Source of the DNA: an uncultured Flavobacteriaceae bacterium
GTDB taxonomy: Bacteria > Bacteroidota > Bacteroidia > Flavobacteriales > Flavobacteriaceae
Assembly (NCBI GenBank): GCA_947494825.1
Contig: CANLWN010000009.1
Location: 1-64,000, forward strand
Direction of reading: 5' to 3'
Length of the DNA: 64,000 bases
Each line of letters opens with the position of its first letter. Position 1 is the stretch's first letter. Of this stretch, positions 32,813-41,809 are shown piece after piece. A program made the translations under genes and the position numbers. The notes beneath the pieces are model-generated. The model was not told the DNA's origin. It ran no database searches and saw only the letters and a list, made by a program, of their open reading frames with translations.

Positions 32813-34564
32813 ATGAGACTTTTTTTGGGTATAGCCCTTTTATGGTTATGTGTGTCATGTGAAACCATACAGGAGGATAAGGTAGCCGAGTTTCCCACCC
32901 CTTTTGAAACCTCCAAGGGCCTGGAATCTGCCACCTACCTGCAAGTAATCGATTTCTACATACAGCTTGCCAAGGAATTCCCGGAAATCAATATCCAAAC
33001 TATCGGGGAGACCGATAGCGGGCTGCCATTGCACGTGGTAACCTACAATCGGGATAGCGATTTTAATTTTCAAAAAATTGGCGCGGATAAGGCTATTGTT
33101 CTGATCAACAATGGCATACATCCTGGAGAAAGCGATGGTATAGACGCCACCATGCAACTTTACAGGGATTTGGCGCTTAAAAAAATAACCCCTCCAAAAA
33201 ACACTGTTTTGGTGACCATAGCGGTCTACAATGTGGGTGGAGCACTGAACAGGAATACCAGCACAAGGGCCAACCAGAACGGACCAAAAGCATACGGTTT
33301 TAGGGGGAATGCCTTGAATTATGACCTAAACAGGGATTTTATAAAGGCCGATACCAAAAACGCCAGGACCTTTGCCTCCATTTTCCATTTGGTAAAACCG
33401 GATATCTTTGTGGACAATCATGTAAGCAATGGGGCCGACTATCAATATACGTTGACCCACCTCTTTACACAGCACAATAAATTGGGTGGTGCCCTCGGGT
33501 CCTACCTTCATAACGACATGATGCCGACCCTTGAAAAGTCCTTGGGCGAGGCCAACTGGGACATAACACCTTACGTGAACGTATTTAACAAGGTGCCGGA
33601 AGCCGGGTTTGATCAATTCATGGATCACCCTAGATACTCTACAGGGTACACCACCCTTTGGAATACTTTGGGACTTATGGTGGAAACCCATATGTTGAAA
33701 CCCTATGAACAAAGGGTACAGGGCACCTATGCACTATTGACCAAGGTTTTGGATATTGCGGAGTCCGACGTCAAAAAAATAAAGGAACTCCGTGAAAAGG
33801 CCAGTGCCGATAGGGCCCAGTGGAAAAACTATCCAGTGGCTTGGGCCTTGGACACCACAAAGGTTTCCAAACTTAGTTTTAAAGGATTTGAAGCCGACAC
33901 CCTGATCAGCGAGGTGACCGGGTTTCCACGGCTTAGATACCATCGGGACCAACCCTTTGTGAAAGAAGTGGCGTACCGCAATTACTATACCCCAAGTCAT
34001 ATGGTACCAATTCCGGAGGCCTACATTATTCCCAAAGGATGGAATAAGGTAATGGACCTGTTAACCCTCAATGAGATACATTACGAAACCTTGGACAAGG
34101 ATACCGTTCTTATGGTGGAAAGCTATCGCATATTGGAGTATGAGACCCAACGGAATGCCTATGAAGGCCACTATCCGCACTACAACACCAAAGTCTCCAC
34201 TACTGTTAAAAATGTAGGGTTCGCTGCGGGTGACTACCTGGTTCCAACGGACCAGGCCGGAATCCGTTATCTCATGGAGACACTGGAACCCGAAGCGGTG
34301 GATTCATTCTTTAATTGGAACTTTTTTGACACAATCTTACAACAAAAAGAGGGTTTTTCTCCCTATGTATTTGAGGATGACGCACTAAGGATTCTAAAAA
34401 GCAACGAAAAGTTACGGGAAGCGTTTTTGGCCAAAAAAGAGATGGACCCAACTTTTGCGGAGAATTGGTATGCACAACTCGATTGGGTATTTAAACGATC
34501 TAAATACTACGAAGCCTCCCATTTGCAATATCCGGTCTACCGGATTGCACAAGGTACCCCTTAG
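32813..34564 (+). CDS. M14-family metallocarboxypeptidase, lipoprotein
   Basis: A 583-residue lipoprotein (lipobox CVSC, Cys16). The M14 zinc site is NGIHPGESDG (His-x-x-Glu) with the third ligand later in FVDNHVSNGADYQYT; NYDLNRDFIKAD holds the substrate-binding Asn-Arg pair, and EAGFDQFMDHPRYSTGYTTLWNTLGLMVETHM follows. A C-terminal half of about 250 residues has no clear assignment. It probably trims peptides at the outer membrane. It starts 58 bp after the response regulator. Confidence 0.87.
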   Translation: MRLFLGIALLWLCVSCETIQEDKVAEFPTPFETSKGLESATYLQVIDFYIQLAKEFPEINIQTIGETDSGLPLHVVTYNRDSDFNFQKIGADKAIVLINNGIHPGESDGIDATMQLYRDLALKKITPPKNTVLVTIAVYNVGGALNRNTSTRANQNGPKAYGFRGNALNYDLNRDFIKADTKNARTFASIFHLVKPDIFVDNHVSNGADYQYTLTHLFTQHNKLGGALGSYLHNDMMPTLEKSLGEANWDITPYVNVFNKVPEAGFDQFMDHPRYSTGYTTLWNTLGLMVETHMLKPYEQRVQGTYALLTKVLDIAESDVKKIKELREKASADRAQWKNYPVAWALDTTKVSKLSFKGFEADTLISEVTGFPRLRYHRDQPFVKEVAYRNYYTPSHMVPIPEAYIIPKGWNKVMDLLTLNEIHYETLDKDTVLMVESYRILEYETQRNAYEGHYPHYNTKVSTTVKNVGFAAGDYLVPTDQAGIRYLMETLEPEAVDSFFNWNFFDTILQQKEGFSPYVFEDDALRILKSNEKLREAFLAKKEMDPTFAENWYAQLDWVFKRSKYYEASHLQYPVYRIAQGTP

Positions 34565-34580
34565 GGCTCCCGTAGGTGTG

Positions 34581-35168
34581 TTAGTCCTTAAAAAGAATTT
34601 TGATATTGGTGTAGGAGTTGGCCAGCGCCTTTTGTATTTTCTTGGGGCCCTTCCACTTCACCTTTTCGATGCCCTCACTCTTTTGACCTGTTAAGGGCCC
34701 ATCATATGAAGTCTTCATGGCAAACCAATGCACTTCCTTTAGCTTGTATACACCGTTTCTTTTAAAGATATGGTACGTGGTCCTTAAAAAGTTCTCAATC
34801 TTTAGGCCCTTTACGCCGGTCTCCTCCTCTACCTCCCTCAAAGCGGCCTTTTCCAAGGTCTCGCCCTTGTCCAACTTGCCCTTGGGCAAATCCCACTTGT
34901 CATTTCTATAGATAAACAGCACCTTGCCCTTTTTATTGGTCACCACGCCCCCAGCCGCCACGACCAAGGGAATCTTTTTGGTGAATTTTTTTAGAATTTC
35001 CTCATTATTCGGGTGATAAATATAGGCCTCGGTAAGCTTCTTTTTTGCCAAGGCGTCTATGGCATCATTGATAGCTTCACCGTTTAATAAGAAATACTTG
35101 CCGTTCGCCGTTTCCGATACTTTATTTGTTAAAATGAGGGGGGCTTCATTAACAAAAACTTTATACAT
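34581..35168 (-). CDS. NUDIX hydrolase
   Basis: A 195-residue protein. An N-terminal domain of about 65 residues (MYKVFVNEAPLILTNK...) precedes the NUDIX domain with the box GKLDKGETLEKAALREVEEE (then TGV), fitting GX5EX7REUXEEXGU. Relatives hydrolyse nucleoside diphosphate derivatives; the substrate here is unknown. The start is at 35168 (MYKVF) or at 35177 (MTQMYKVF). Either choice sets it head-to-head with pyrE, 7 bp apart or overlapping. Confidence 0.88.
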   Translation of the reverse strand: MYKVFVNEAPLILTNKVSETANGKYFLLNGEAINDAIDALAKKKLTEAYIYHPNNEEILKKFTKKIPLVVAAGGVVTNKKGKVLFIYRNDKWDLPKGKLDKGETLEKAALREVEEETGVKGLKIENFLRTTYHIFKRNGVYKLKEVHWFAMKTSYDGPLTGQKSEGIEKVKWKGPKKIQKALANSYTNIKILFKD

Positions 35169-35171
35169 TTG
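35164..35171 (+). promoter_or_regulatory. pyrE promoter -7 box, probable leaderless start
   Basis: TACATTTG is a full TAnnTTTG match that ends 4 nt before the pyrE ATG, so transcription would start at or very near the start codon. It also overlaps the first codons of the NUDIX gene on the other strand. No TTG is at the ideal distance; TTC at 35145-35147 is the nearest. Confidence 0.55.
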
Positions 35172-35175
35172 CGTC

Positions 35176-35817
35176 ATGGTTTTAGACAAAGACACCGCCA
35201 AAAAAACAGCAGAACTTCTACTACAAATTAATGCAATTAAGTTGAAACCTGAAAATCCGTTTACGTGGGCCTCTGGATGGAAATCACCTATCTACTGTGA
35301 CAACCGGATTATTCTTTCCTATCCGATCATACGAAATTACATCCGGGAAGAAATGGCCAAACAGGTAGAAGCGCTTTATGGCAAACCAGATGTTATCGCC
35401 GGTGTGGCCACCGGGGCCATAGGTATTGGCATGCTTGTTGCCGAACAATTGGGCCTCCCCTTTGTCTATGTGAGGCCAGAACCTAAATCGCACGGAAGGC
35501 AAAACCAAATTGAAGGATATCTGGAGCCAGATCAGAACGTTGTGGTCATAGAGGATCTAATAAGTACGGGAAAAAGCAGTTTAAATGCTGTGGATGCCCT
35601 TAAAAATAGCGGGGCCAACATCAAGGGAATGGTAGCCATATTCACCTATGGCTTTGAAGTGGCCGCCCAGAACTTTGAACAGCAACAGATCGAACTACAT
35701 ACTTTGTGCGATTACGAAAGTTTAATACAACAGGCATCCGATACCCAGTATATACGGGAAGAACAACTAAAAACACTATTGGAGTGGAGAAGCAATCCCT
35801 CCGATTGGCAATCTTAA
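35176..35817 (+). CDS. pyrE: Orotate phosphoribosyltransferase
   Basis: A 213-residue pyrimidine-synthesis enzyme. FTWASGWKSPIYCDNR binds orotate, GVATGAIGIGMLVAE is the flexible catalytic loop region, and VVVIEDLISTGKSSLNAV is the PRPP motif. The ATG at 35176 gives the standard length; the open frame upstream lies in the NUDIX gene. It is followed after 4 bp by the SRPBCC gene. Confidence 0.96.
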   Translation: MVLDKDTAKKTAELLLQINAIKLKPENPFTWASGWKSPIYCDNRIILSYPIIRNYIREEMAKQVEALYGKPDVIAGVATGAIGIGMLVAEQLGLPFVYVRPEPKSHGRQNQIEGYLEPDQNVVVIEDLISTGKSSLNAVDALKNSGANIKGMVAIFTYGFEVAAQNFEQQQIELHTLCDYESLIQQASDTQYIREEQLKTLLEWRSNPSDWQS

Positions 35818-35821
35818 TCAT

Positions 35822-36214
35822 ATGCATATAGAAACCCCTAAGAAAACCGTCGCCAAAAGCAGTAAGGAAGTCTATGAATTCCTTACCGATCTCAAAAATT
35901 TTGAACGCCTAATGCCGGAAACCATCAGTAAATTTGAAGTCCTGAATGACGACAGGTTTCTTTTTGCGCTGGCAGGAATGCCAGAAATTGTACTGGAACG
36001 CAAGGCGCAAAATCCGCATGACAAAATCGTACTTGGCGCGGCCAGTGACAAGTTACCTTTTACACTGACGGCGGATATCGTTTCCCTGTCTGAAAATGAA
36101 AGTGAGATACGTTTAAGTTTTGAAGGGGAATTCAATGCTATGATGGCTATGATGATCAAGGCTCCCATTACCAATTTCATTGGGACCTTATCCGAAAATC
36201 TTGGGAAACTCTAG
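35822..36214 (+). CDS. SRPBCC-like small protein
   Basis: A 130-residue protein with a predicted START/Bet v1-type (SRPBCC) fold: an initial strand (MHIETPKKTVAKSS), helix with FLTDLKNFERLMPE, and alternate strands ending in a C-terminal helix (MMIKAPITNFIGTLSENLGKL). Such proteins bind hydrophobic ligands; none is known for this one. It sits 4 bp after pyrE, and its 3' end overlaps birA by 4 bp on the opposite strand. Confidence 0.78.
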   Translation: MHIETPKKTVAKSSKEVYEFLTDLKNFERLMPETISKFEVLNDDRFLFALAGMPEIVLERKAQNPHDKIVLGAASDKLPFTLTADIVSLSENESEIRLSFEGEFNAMMAMMIKAPITNFIGTLSENLGKL

Positions 36215-36942
36215 TACAGGAGACGTATTTCCTTTAAATCGTACGCCTGTTTTATGTTATCCTCTAGGATGACCAGCAGTTTTCCATCATGTGAGACCCC
36301 ATCTATGAAACCCATGAACATCTCATCGGCCTTGTTTTTGAAAGTAGAGGGTTTCCCTTTTCTAAACAGCAGATCTTCATAGGAAGCGTGCAGTGCCTCG
36401 GCCGGTTTGTTGCTCAATACAGAAAAATAATGGGCCAGGCTTTCCAATATGGATTGCAACAACTCTTCTAGCGACAGGGTCCGTCCCAATAAGCCTTTTA
36501 GCGAGGAGGCTTGGGGAAGTCCCTTGAATTCTACCTGATTTACGTTGATGCCAATACCGATGATCGCTGCCTCGATATTCCTGCCCGAGAGGATGTTTTC
36601 TATGAGGATACCACAAATCTTATGGTGACCTGACAGAATGTCGTTAGGCCATTTAATACGTAGATCCGGAATTTGAAGTTGTTTTAAGCTGCGGCAGATC
36701 GCCAAGGACACACAGATGTTCAGTAGAAACCTATCGGCGATCGAAAAGGTATCAAATTTTTTTAAAACACTACATGTGAGGTTTTTACCTGCCTGGGATG
36801 CCCACGCTGTACCCATTTGTCCGCGACCCTTTAGTTGCTTGTTTGCAATAACGGTGGTATAATCTTCAAGCGTTTCGGAGAGCATCAAATTCTTAAGATA
36901 CAAATTTGTTGAATCCGTGGCATTAAGTTTGAGTATCTGCAT
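36211..36942 (-). CDS. birA: Biotin--[acetyl-CoA-carboxylase] ligase
   Basis: A 243-residue biotin protein ligase without the N-terminal DNA-binding domain of E. coli BirA. TDSTNLYLKNL and KGRGQMGTAWASQAGKNLTCSVL (biotinyl-AMP loop, GRGxxGxxW) are followed by IKWPNDI with the catalytic Lys and GIGINVNQ. A short C-terminal SH3-like domain ends the protein. Its targets would include pyruvate carboxylase in this window. It is divergent from rsfS. Confidence 0.94.
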   Translation of the reverse strand: MQILKLNATDSTNLYLKNLMLSETLEDYTTVIANKQLKGRGQMGTAWASQAGKNLTCSVLKKFDTFSIADRFLLNICVSLAICRSLKQLQIPDLRIKWPNDILSGHHKICGILIENILSGRNIEAAIIGIGINVNQVEFKGLPQASSLKGLLGRTLSLEELLQSILESLAHYFSVLSNKPAEALHASYEDLLFRKGKPSTFKNKADEMFMGFIDGVSHDGKLLVILEDNIKQAYDLKEIRLLY

Positions 36943-37008
36943 AGGACGGCCGTTGTGCGGTAGTTCAATCTTATGTTAAAAACAATAGCTAAGAAAACAA
37001 AAAAATAA

Positions 37009-37016
37009 TAACTTTG
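37009..37016 (+). promoter_or_regulatory. rsfS-ftsH promoter -7 box
   Basis: TAACTTTG matches TAnnTTTG and ends 19 nt before the rsfS ATG. A clear TTG at -33 is not seen. It would drive the rsfS-ftsH-LUD-cdsA-psd-ACBP cluster. Confidence 0.5.
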
Positions 37017-37035
37017 TATAAATTAAAACTTTTGA

Positions 37036-37413
37036 ATGCAGAAAAGGAAAGCTAGTGCAGATGAGTTAATCGCCTTAATTTTACATGGAATAGAAGAAGT
37101 AAAGGGAAATGACATCAACTTATTAGATCTTAGAGAAATAGAAAATACCGTTTGTGACTACTTCATAATTTGTAATGGTACTTCCAACACGCATGTAAAT
37201 GCAATCGTCAGTTCGATTCAAAAAACAGTTAGTAAATCAATCAAAGACAAACCCTGGCATATTGAAGGTTCGGAAAACGCTGAATGGGTGTTGCTGGATT
37301 ATGTTAATGTAGTTGTGCATGTCTTTCAAAAACATGTTAGGGAATTCTACGATATAGAAGGCCTTTGGGGAGATGCCAAGGTCACCATGGTAGAAGGTAG
37401 TTTTAATCAGTAA
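37036..37413 (+). CDS. rsfS: Ribosome silencing factor RsfS
   Basis: A 125-residue protein that binds uL14 and blocks subunit joining. KGNDINLLDLREIENTVCDYFIICNGTSNTHVNAI and PWHIEGSENAEWVLLDYVNVVVHVFQKHVREFYDIEGLWGDA are the family's conserved core. It lies 6 bp before ftsH. Confidence 0.95.
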   Translation: MQKRKASADELIALILHGIEEVKGNDINLLDLREIENTVCDYFIICNGTSNTHVNAIVSSIQKTVSKSIKDKPWHIEGSENAEWVLLDYVNVVVHVFQKHVREFYDIEGLWGDAKVTMVEGSFNQ

Positions 37414-37419
37414 AATATA

Positions 37420-39408
37420 ATGGCAAAAGACAATAATAATACTAGTCCCAAAAAACCTAAGTTCAGCTCGTGGTGGATATATGGGTTAATCGCGGTACTG
37501 TTGATCGGAGTGCAGTTCTTTGGTAGCGATAGCTTCTCCAATACAAAAAAGACGACGACCTCCGAGCTCCAAGAGTATCTTAGAAACGGTGATATCGATA
37601 AAATATTGATTATCACCAACACCCGACAGGCCAAAGTCTTCCTGACCGATGAAGCGCTGCAAAAGGACGTGCACAAGGACGTTGCGGACAAACCTTTTGC
37701 TATTACGTCGGGCATGACACCCCAATACATACTGGATTACGGCGACCTCCAAAATTTCGAGAACGAAATAAAAAACCTGAAGAAAGAAAACAATTTAGAT
37801 ACCATTGTGGACTATGATACCGAGTCGGATATCATTGGAAATATGCTGCTCAGTATTTTACCTTTTGTCCTTATCATAGGAATCTGGATTTACCTCATGC
37901 GCCGTATGTCTGGCGGCGGTGGTGGCGGTGCTGGCGGACAGATATTCAATATCGGGAAGTCCAAGGCCAAACTTTTCGACGAAAAAACGGATACCAGAAC
38001 TTCCTTTAAGGATGTTGCCGGTTTGGAAGGGGCCAAGGAAGAGGTAGAGGAAATCGTGGAATTCCTTAAACATCCGGACAAGTACACCTCCCTAGGGGGC
38101 AAAATTCCCAAAGGCGCTTTATTGGTGGGCCCTCCCGGTACAGGGAAGACCCTCTTGGCCAAGGCGGTTGCCGGCGAGGCTAAAGTGCCCTTCTTTTCTC
38201 TTTCGGGTTCCGATTTTGTAGAGATGTTCGTAGGCGTAGGTGCTTCCAGGGTTCGAGATTTGTTTAAACAGGCAAAGGATAAATCACCTGCAATCATCTT
38301 TATTGACGAAATTGATGCCATTGGTAGGGCCCGGGGAAAAAACAATTTTACCGGTTCCAATGATGAAAGGGAAAACACCTTGAACCAGTTGCTGACCGAA
38401 ATGGACGGTTTTGGCACTAACACCAATGTCATTGTATTGGCGGCCACCAACCGGGCAGACGTATTGGACAAAGCTTTGATGCGGGCCGGTAGGTTTGATC
38501 GCCAGATTTATGTAGACCTCCCCGATATTAGGGAGCGGAAGGAAATTTTTGAAGTGCACCTCAGACCCATAAAAACAGCGGAAACCCTAGATCTTGATTT
38601 TCTAGCGCGGCAGACCCCTGGTTTTTCCGGAGCGGATATTGCCAACGTCTGTAACGAAGCCGCATTGATCGCGGCCCGTAAGGAGAAAAAAGCGGTGACC
38701 AAACAGGATTTTCTCGATGCCGTGGATAGGATTGTTGGGGGACTCGAAAAAAAGAACAAGATCATTACGCCCGGGGAGAAAAAGACCATTGCCTTTCATG
38801 AAGCCGGCCATGCGACCGTAAGCTGGATGTTGGAACATGCCGCTCCCTTGGTCAAAGTAACCATTGTTCCCAGAGGGCAGTCCCTAGGGGCTGCCTGGTA
38901 TTTACCGGAAGAACGCCTGATTGTACGACCAGAACAAATGAAGGATGAAATGTGTGCTACCCTAGGCGGTAGGGCCGCCGAAAAAGTCATCTTCGATAAA
39001 ATCTCTACAGGTGCCCTTAGCGACCTGGAAAAGGTGACCAAACAGGCCAGGGCCATGGTTACCGTATATGGGCTCAACGATGAGATAGGAAACCTCACCT
39101 ATTACGATTCATCCGGTCAGACCGATTATGGGTTCTCCAAGCCCTATAGTGAGGAAACGGCTCAAAAAATAGACACTGAAATCTCCAAGCTGATAGAGGA
39201 ACAATACGCAAGGGCGGTAGCCCTGTTGGACAAACACAAGGACAAACTCACCGAGTTGGCAGAGCGCCTGTTGGAGAGGGAAGTCATCTTCAAGGATGAT
39301 TTGGAGAAAATTTTTGGAAAAAGACCCTTTGAAAAAGATACTGCTAAAGACGATACCGAGGAAGTGGTGGATAAAAAACCCACGGAAATAGAGAAAGAAA
39401 ATAAATAG
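37420..39408 (+). CDS. ftsH: ATP-dependent zinc metalloprotease FtsH
   Basis: A 662-residue membrane AAA+ protease. TM helices at about 17-33 and 141-160 bracket a periplasmic domain; a Gly-rich linker (163-173) leads to the AAA domain with Walker A GPPGTGKT (237-244), Walker B IIFIDEIDA and the second region of homology near NRADVLDKALMRAGRFDR. The zinc site is HEAGH at 460-464. A Lys/Glu-rich tail ends the protein. It removes misassembled membrane proteins and often controls lipid synthesis; its downstream neighbours include phospholipid genes. Confidence 0.97.
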   Translation: MAKDNNNTSPKKPKFSSWWIYGLIAVLLIGVQFFGSDSFSNTKKTTTSELQEYLRNGDIDKILIITNTRQAKVFLTDEALQKDVHKDVADKPFAITSGMTPQYILDYGDLQNFENEIKNLKKENNLDTIVDYDTESDIIGNMLLSILPFVLIIGIWIYLMRRMSGGGGGGAGGQIFNIGKSKAKLFDEKTDTRTSFKDVAGLEGAKEEVEEIVEFLKHPDKYTSLGGKIPKGALLVGPPGTGKTLLAKAVAGEAKVPFFSLSGSDFVEMFVGVGASRVRDLFKQAKDKSPAIIFIDEIDAIGRARGKNNFTGSNDERENTLNQLLTEMDGFGTNTNVIVLAATNRADVLDKALMRAGRFDRQIYVDLPDIRERKEIFEVHLRPIKTAETLDLDFLARQTPGFSGADIANVCNEAALIAARKEKKAVTKQDFLDAVDRIVGGLEKKNKIITPGEKKTIAFHEAGHATVSWMLEHAAPLVKVTIVPRGQSLGAAWYLPEERLIVRPEQMKDEMCATLGGRAAEKVIFDKISTGALSDLEKVTKQARAMVTVYGLNDEIGNLTYYDSSGQTDYGFSKPYSEETAQKIDTEISKLIEEQYARAVALLDKHKDKLTELAERLLEREVIFKDDLEKIFGKRPFEKDTAKDDTEEVVDKKPTEIEKENK

Positions 39409-39472
39409 GGCAGGTTTTACGTTATTCCTTATATATTAATTGAGAAGAATAGAAGTTTAGTACACAAGATCA

Positions 39473-40084
39473 ATGGGGCTGTTCGGTAAGCTATTTGGGG
39501 GAGGCAGAAAAAAAGTTTCCAGGGAAACGGCGGAAACCAGGGGCGTGCATATGCCCGATCTAAATATCCCGGTAGACGAAAAATTCACGATCAACTTTAA
39601 AAAGAACGGGGGCAAGTTCCTGTACTGTGACTCTTATGGCGAAGTGAAGACCACCCTCCAAAATATTATTGAGGAGAATGGCTGGCAAGACAGTCCGTTC
39701 TTTTCGATGGATTCCAGACTGGAGGAGAAATTTTCAAAGGAGAACATTGCCTTTACCCATAAAAACAAAAACAGCGATATTTTCTTCACCACCTGTGAAC
39801 ACCTGGTAGCGCAAAATGGCTCCATTTTGGTTTGTTCCAATCAGCTTAAGGAACGTAAATTGGACGAGTTACCTTATAACCTGATCGTCTACGCCACCAC
39901 CAGCCAATTGGTAGAATCTATCGGCGAAGGTTTAAAGGCCATTAAGAAAAAGTATCGGAACAGCATTCCAGCCAATATTACCACCATTAAACATTTTAAG
40001 GCGAAAGCCGAAAACAACAAAGATTTTCTCTCTTACGGAAGTAGTTCAAAAAATTTATATCTTTTACTTCTGGAAGACCTTTAA
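39473..40084 (+). CDS. LUD-domain protein
   Basis: A 203-residue protein resembling the LutC/YkgG (LUD) family, with a polar N-terminus (MGLFGKLFGGGRKKVS) and the strand pattern SDIFFTTCEHLVAQNGSILVCSNQLKERKLDELPYNLIVYATTSQLVE. LutC acts with LutA and LutB in lactate oxidation, but those are absent here. It lies 64 bp after ftsH and 2 bp before cdsA. A different role is likely; what it is cannot be read. Confidence 0.72.
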   Translation: MGLFGKLFGGGRKKVSRETAETRGVHMPDLNIPVDEKFTINFKKNGGKFLYCDSYGEVKTTLQNIIEENGWQDSPFFSMDSRLEEKFSKENIAFTHKNKNSDIFFTTCEHLVAQNGSILVCSNQLKERKLDELPYNLIVYATTSQLVESIGEGLKAIKKKYRNSIPANITTIKHFKAKAENNKDFLSYGSSSKNLYLLLLEDL

Positions 40085-40086
40085 AC

Positions 40087-40890
40087 ATGAGAGAAATTCT
40101 AAGGCGCCTACTCACAGGGGCAGTATATGTTATTTTGCTCCTTTCCGCCGTTTTTTTAAGCTCGGATGCCTTTGACTTCCTGTTCATGGTCTTTGGATTG
40201 GCCTGTCTTTATGAGTACAAACGCATCATAGGCCTAGGGGGATATCACATCTTTATTGCCTATCTGGCTTTATGGTGGGGTTATATTTATCTGATTCATG
40301 ATAAACTAATCATCAATATTTTGATGTTCCTTACCATAACGGTTAATTTTGCACTGTTGTTTTACCTGTTTTCAAAAAAGAAAAAAGTGTTCAGCCGTTT
40401 TCAAAAATTTGTTATTGGTCTCTTCTACATAGGAGGGGGCTGTATTTTTCTTACCATGATTCCCTATAAGGACAACGAGTTCGCCAAATTTCTGATCATG
40501 GGAATCTTTATCTTGATCTGGGTAAACGATTCTTTTGCCTATTTGGTAGGCAAGAGTATTGGACGAACAAAATTATATCCGGCCGTTTCACCAAAAAAAA
40601 CATGGGAAGGAACCCTTGGCGGTTTTGTTTTCGCTATGGCCGCTGCTTATTTTATGGCGAAGTACGAGACAAACATATCCCTTGCGCAATGGATGATACT
40701 GGCCACCATCATTGTCATAACAGGCAGTTTGGGGGATTTGGTGGAATCCAAATTTAAAAGAGTGGCCAAGGTAAAGGACAGTGGAGCCATTCTTCCCGGC
40801 CATGGTGGAATGCTAGATCGTCTGGACAGTCTGGTATTCGCCGCTCCCTTCGCATATTTAACTTTAACGATATTTTCCTATGTTTCATAG
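40087..40890 (+). CDS. cdsA: Phosphatidate cytidylyltransferase
   Basis: A 267-residue membrane enzyme making CDP-diacylglycerol. Seven or eight hydrophobic segments are followed by the CDS signature SKFKRVAKVKDSGAILPGHG (plus GMLDR), and an earlier NDSFAYLVGKSIGRTKLYPAVSPKKTWEG loop. The stop overlaps the psd start by 11 bp. Confidence 0.95.
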   Translation: MREILRRLLTGAVYVILLLSAVFLSSDAFDFLFMVFGLACLYEYKRIIGLGGYHIFIAYLALWWGYIYLIHDKLIINILMFLTITVNFALLFYLFSKKKKVFSRFQKFVIGLFYIGGGCIFLTMIPYKDNEFAKFLIMGIFILIWVNDSFAYLVGKSIGRTKLYPAVSPKKTWEGTLGGFVFAMAAAYFMAKYETNISLAQWMILATIIVITGSLGDLVESKFKRVAKVKDSGAILPGHGGMLDRLDSLVFAAPFAYLTLTIFSYVS

Positions 40891-41548
40891 AGAAGGCCAA
40901 CGCATCATCATTATTACCTTTTTTGTGGCCAGTGCCGCCGTACTTTTGGCACACTATTACGTGAGCCTACCCTGGGCGCGCTTGAGCATACAAATTGCAT
41001 CGATCCTAATCCTTATGTTGATTCTCCAATTTTTTAGAAACCCAAAACGCACGGTCTCTAAAAATTTTGACGAGGTCTTGGCACCGGTAGATGGCAAAGT
41101 AGTGGTCATTGAGGAGGTAATGGAAAATGAATACTTTAAGGACAAACGTATCCAGGTTTCTATCTTTATGTCGCCGATCGATGTACACGTTACCCGATAT
41201 GCGGCCAGCGGCTCCATAAAATATTCCAAATACCATCCTGGAAAGTATTTGGTGGCCTGGCACCCAAAATCCAGCGAGGAGAACGAACGGACCACCGTTG
41301 TAATCAACACCCCAAAATTCGGGGATATTCTTTATAGACAAATAGCCGGCGCCATGGCCCGGCGTATCGTAAACTATGCCGAGGTAGGTGATAGTGTACA
41401 GCAAGGCGAGGATGCAGGCTTCATTAAATTTGGCTCCAGGGTAGATTTGTTCTTACCTTTAGACTGTCTTGTTACCGTGAAACTGAACCAAAAAGCGGTG
41501 GGCGCCAAAACTTGCATCGCCACTATAGTGGAAAAGAATGAAGAATGA
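40880..41548 (+). CDS. psd: Phosphatidylserine decarboxylase proenzyme
   Basis: A 222-residue short-type PSD that makes phosphatidylethanolamine. Two N-terminal membrane helices precede VLAPVDGKVVVIEE, FMSPIDVHVTRYAASG and the C-terminal FGSRVDLFLP. Self-cleavage between Gly and Ser of FGS gives the pyruvoyl alpha chain. Overlaps of 11 bp with both cdsA and the ACBP gene show tight coupling. Confidence 0.93.
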   Translation: MFHREGQRIIIITFFVASAAVLLAHYYVSLPWARLSIQIASILILMLILQFFRNPKRTVSKNFDEVLAPVDGKVVVIEEVMENEYFKDKRIQVSIFMSPIDVHVTRYAASGSIKYSKYHPGKYLVAWHPKSSEENERTTVVINTPKFGDILYRQIAGAMARRIVNYAEVGDSVQQGEDAGFIKFGSRVDLFLPLDCLVTVKLNQKAVGAKTCIATIVEKNEE

Positions 41549-41804
41549 GAAGTTACTTAAGGATTTTGAGGAGGCGGTGGAATTTGTAAACAATTACCAA
41601 AAACCCTTTCCTGCCGATGTCCTCCTAAAACTTTATGCCTACTACAAAATTGCCAATAAAAACTTCGGAAATCCTGGGAGCAAAACCCCCTTGATCAATG
41701 CCTTTAAAGCCAATGCCCTTATCCAGGCACAGAACATCAGTCGGGAAGAAGCCATGAAAAGTTACATCCTCTTGGTCAAGAAAGAGGTCAAAAACAACAA
41801 GTAA
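41538..41804 (+). CDS. Acyl-CoA-binding protein
   Basis: An 88-residue ACBP, a four-helix acyl-CoA carrier. LLKDFEEAVEFVNNYQKPFPADVLLKLYAYYKIANKNF matches the ACBP pattern (LYxxYKQA-type site, here LYAYYKIA). It overlaps psd by 11 bp, so in this organism acyl-CoA handling is physically tied to the phospholipid genes. ACBP is common in eukaryotes and much less widespread in bacteria. Confidence 0.9.
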   Translation: MKNEKLLKDFEEAVEFVNNYQKPFPADVLLKLYAYYKIANKNFGNPGSKTPLINAFKANALIQAQNISREEAMKSYILLVKKEVKNNK

Positions 41805-41809
41805 TCCCG

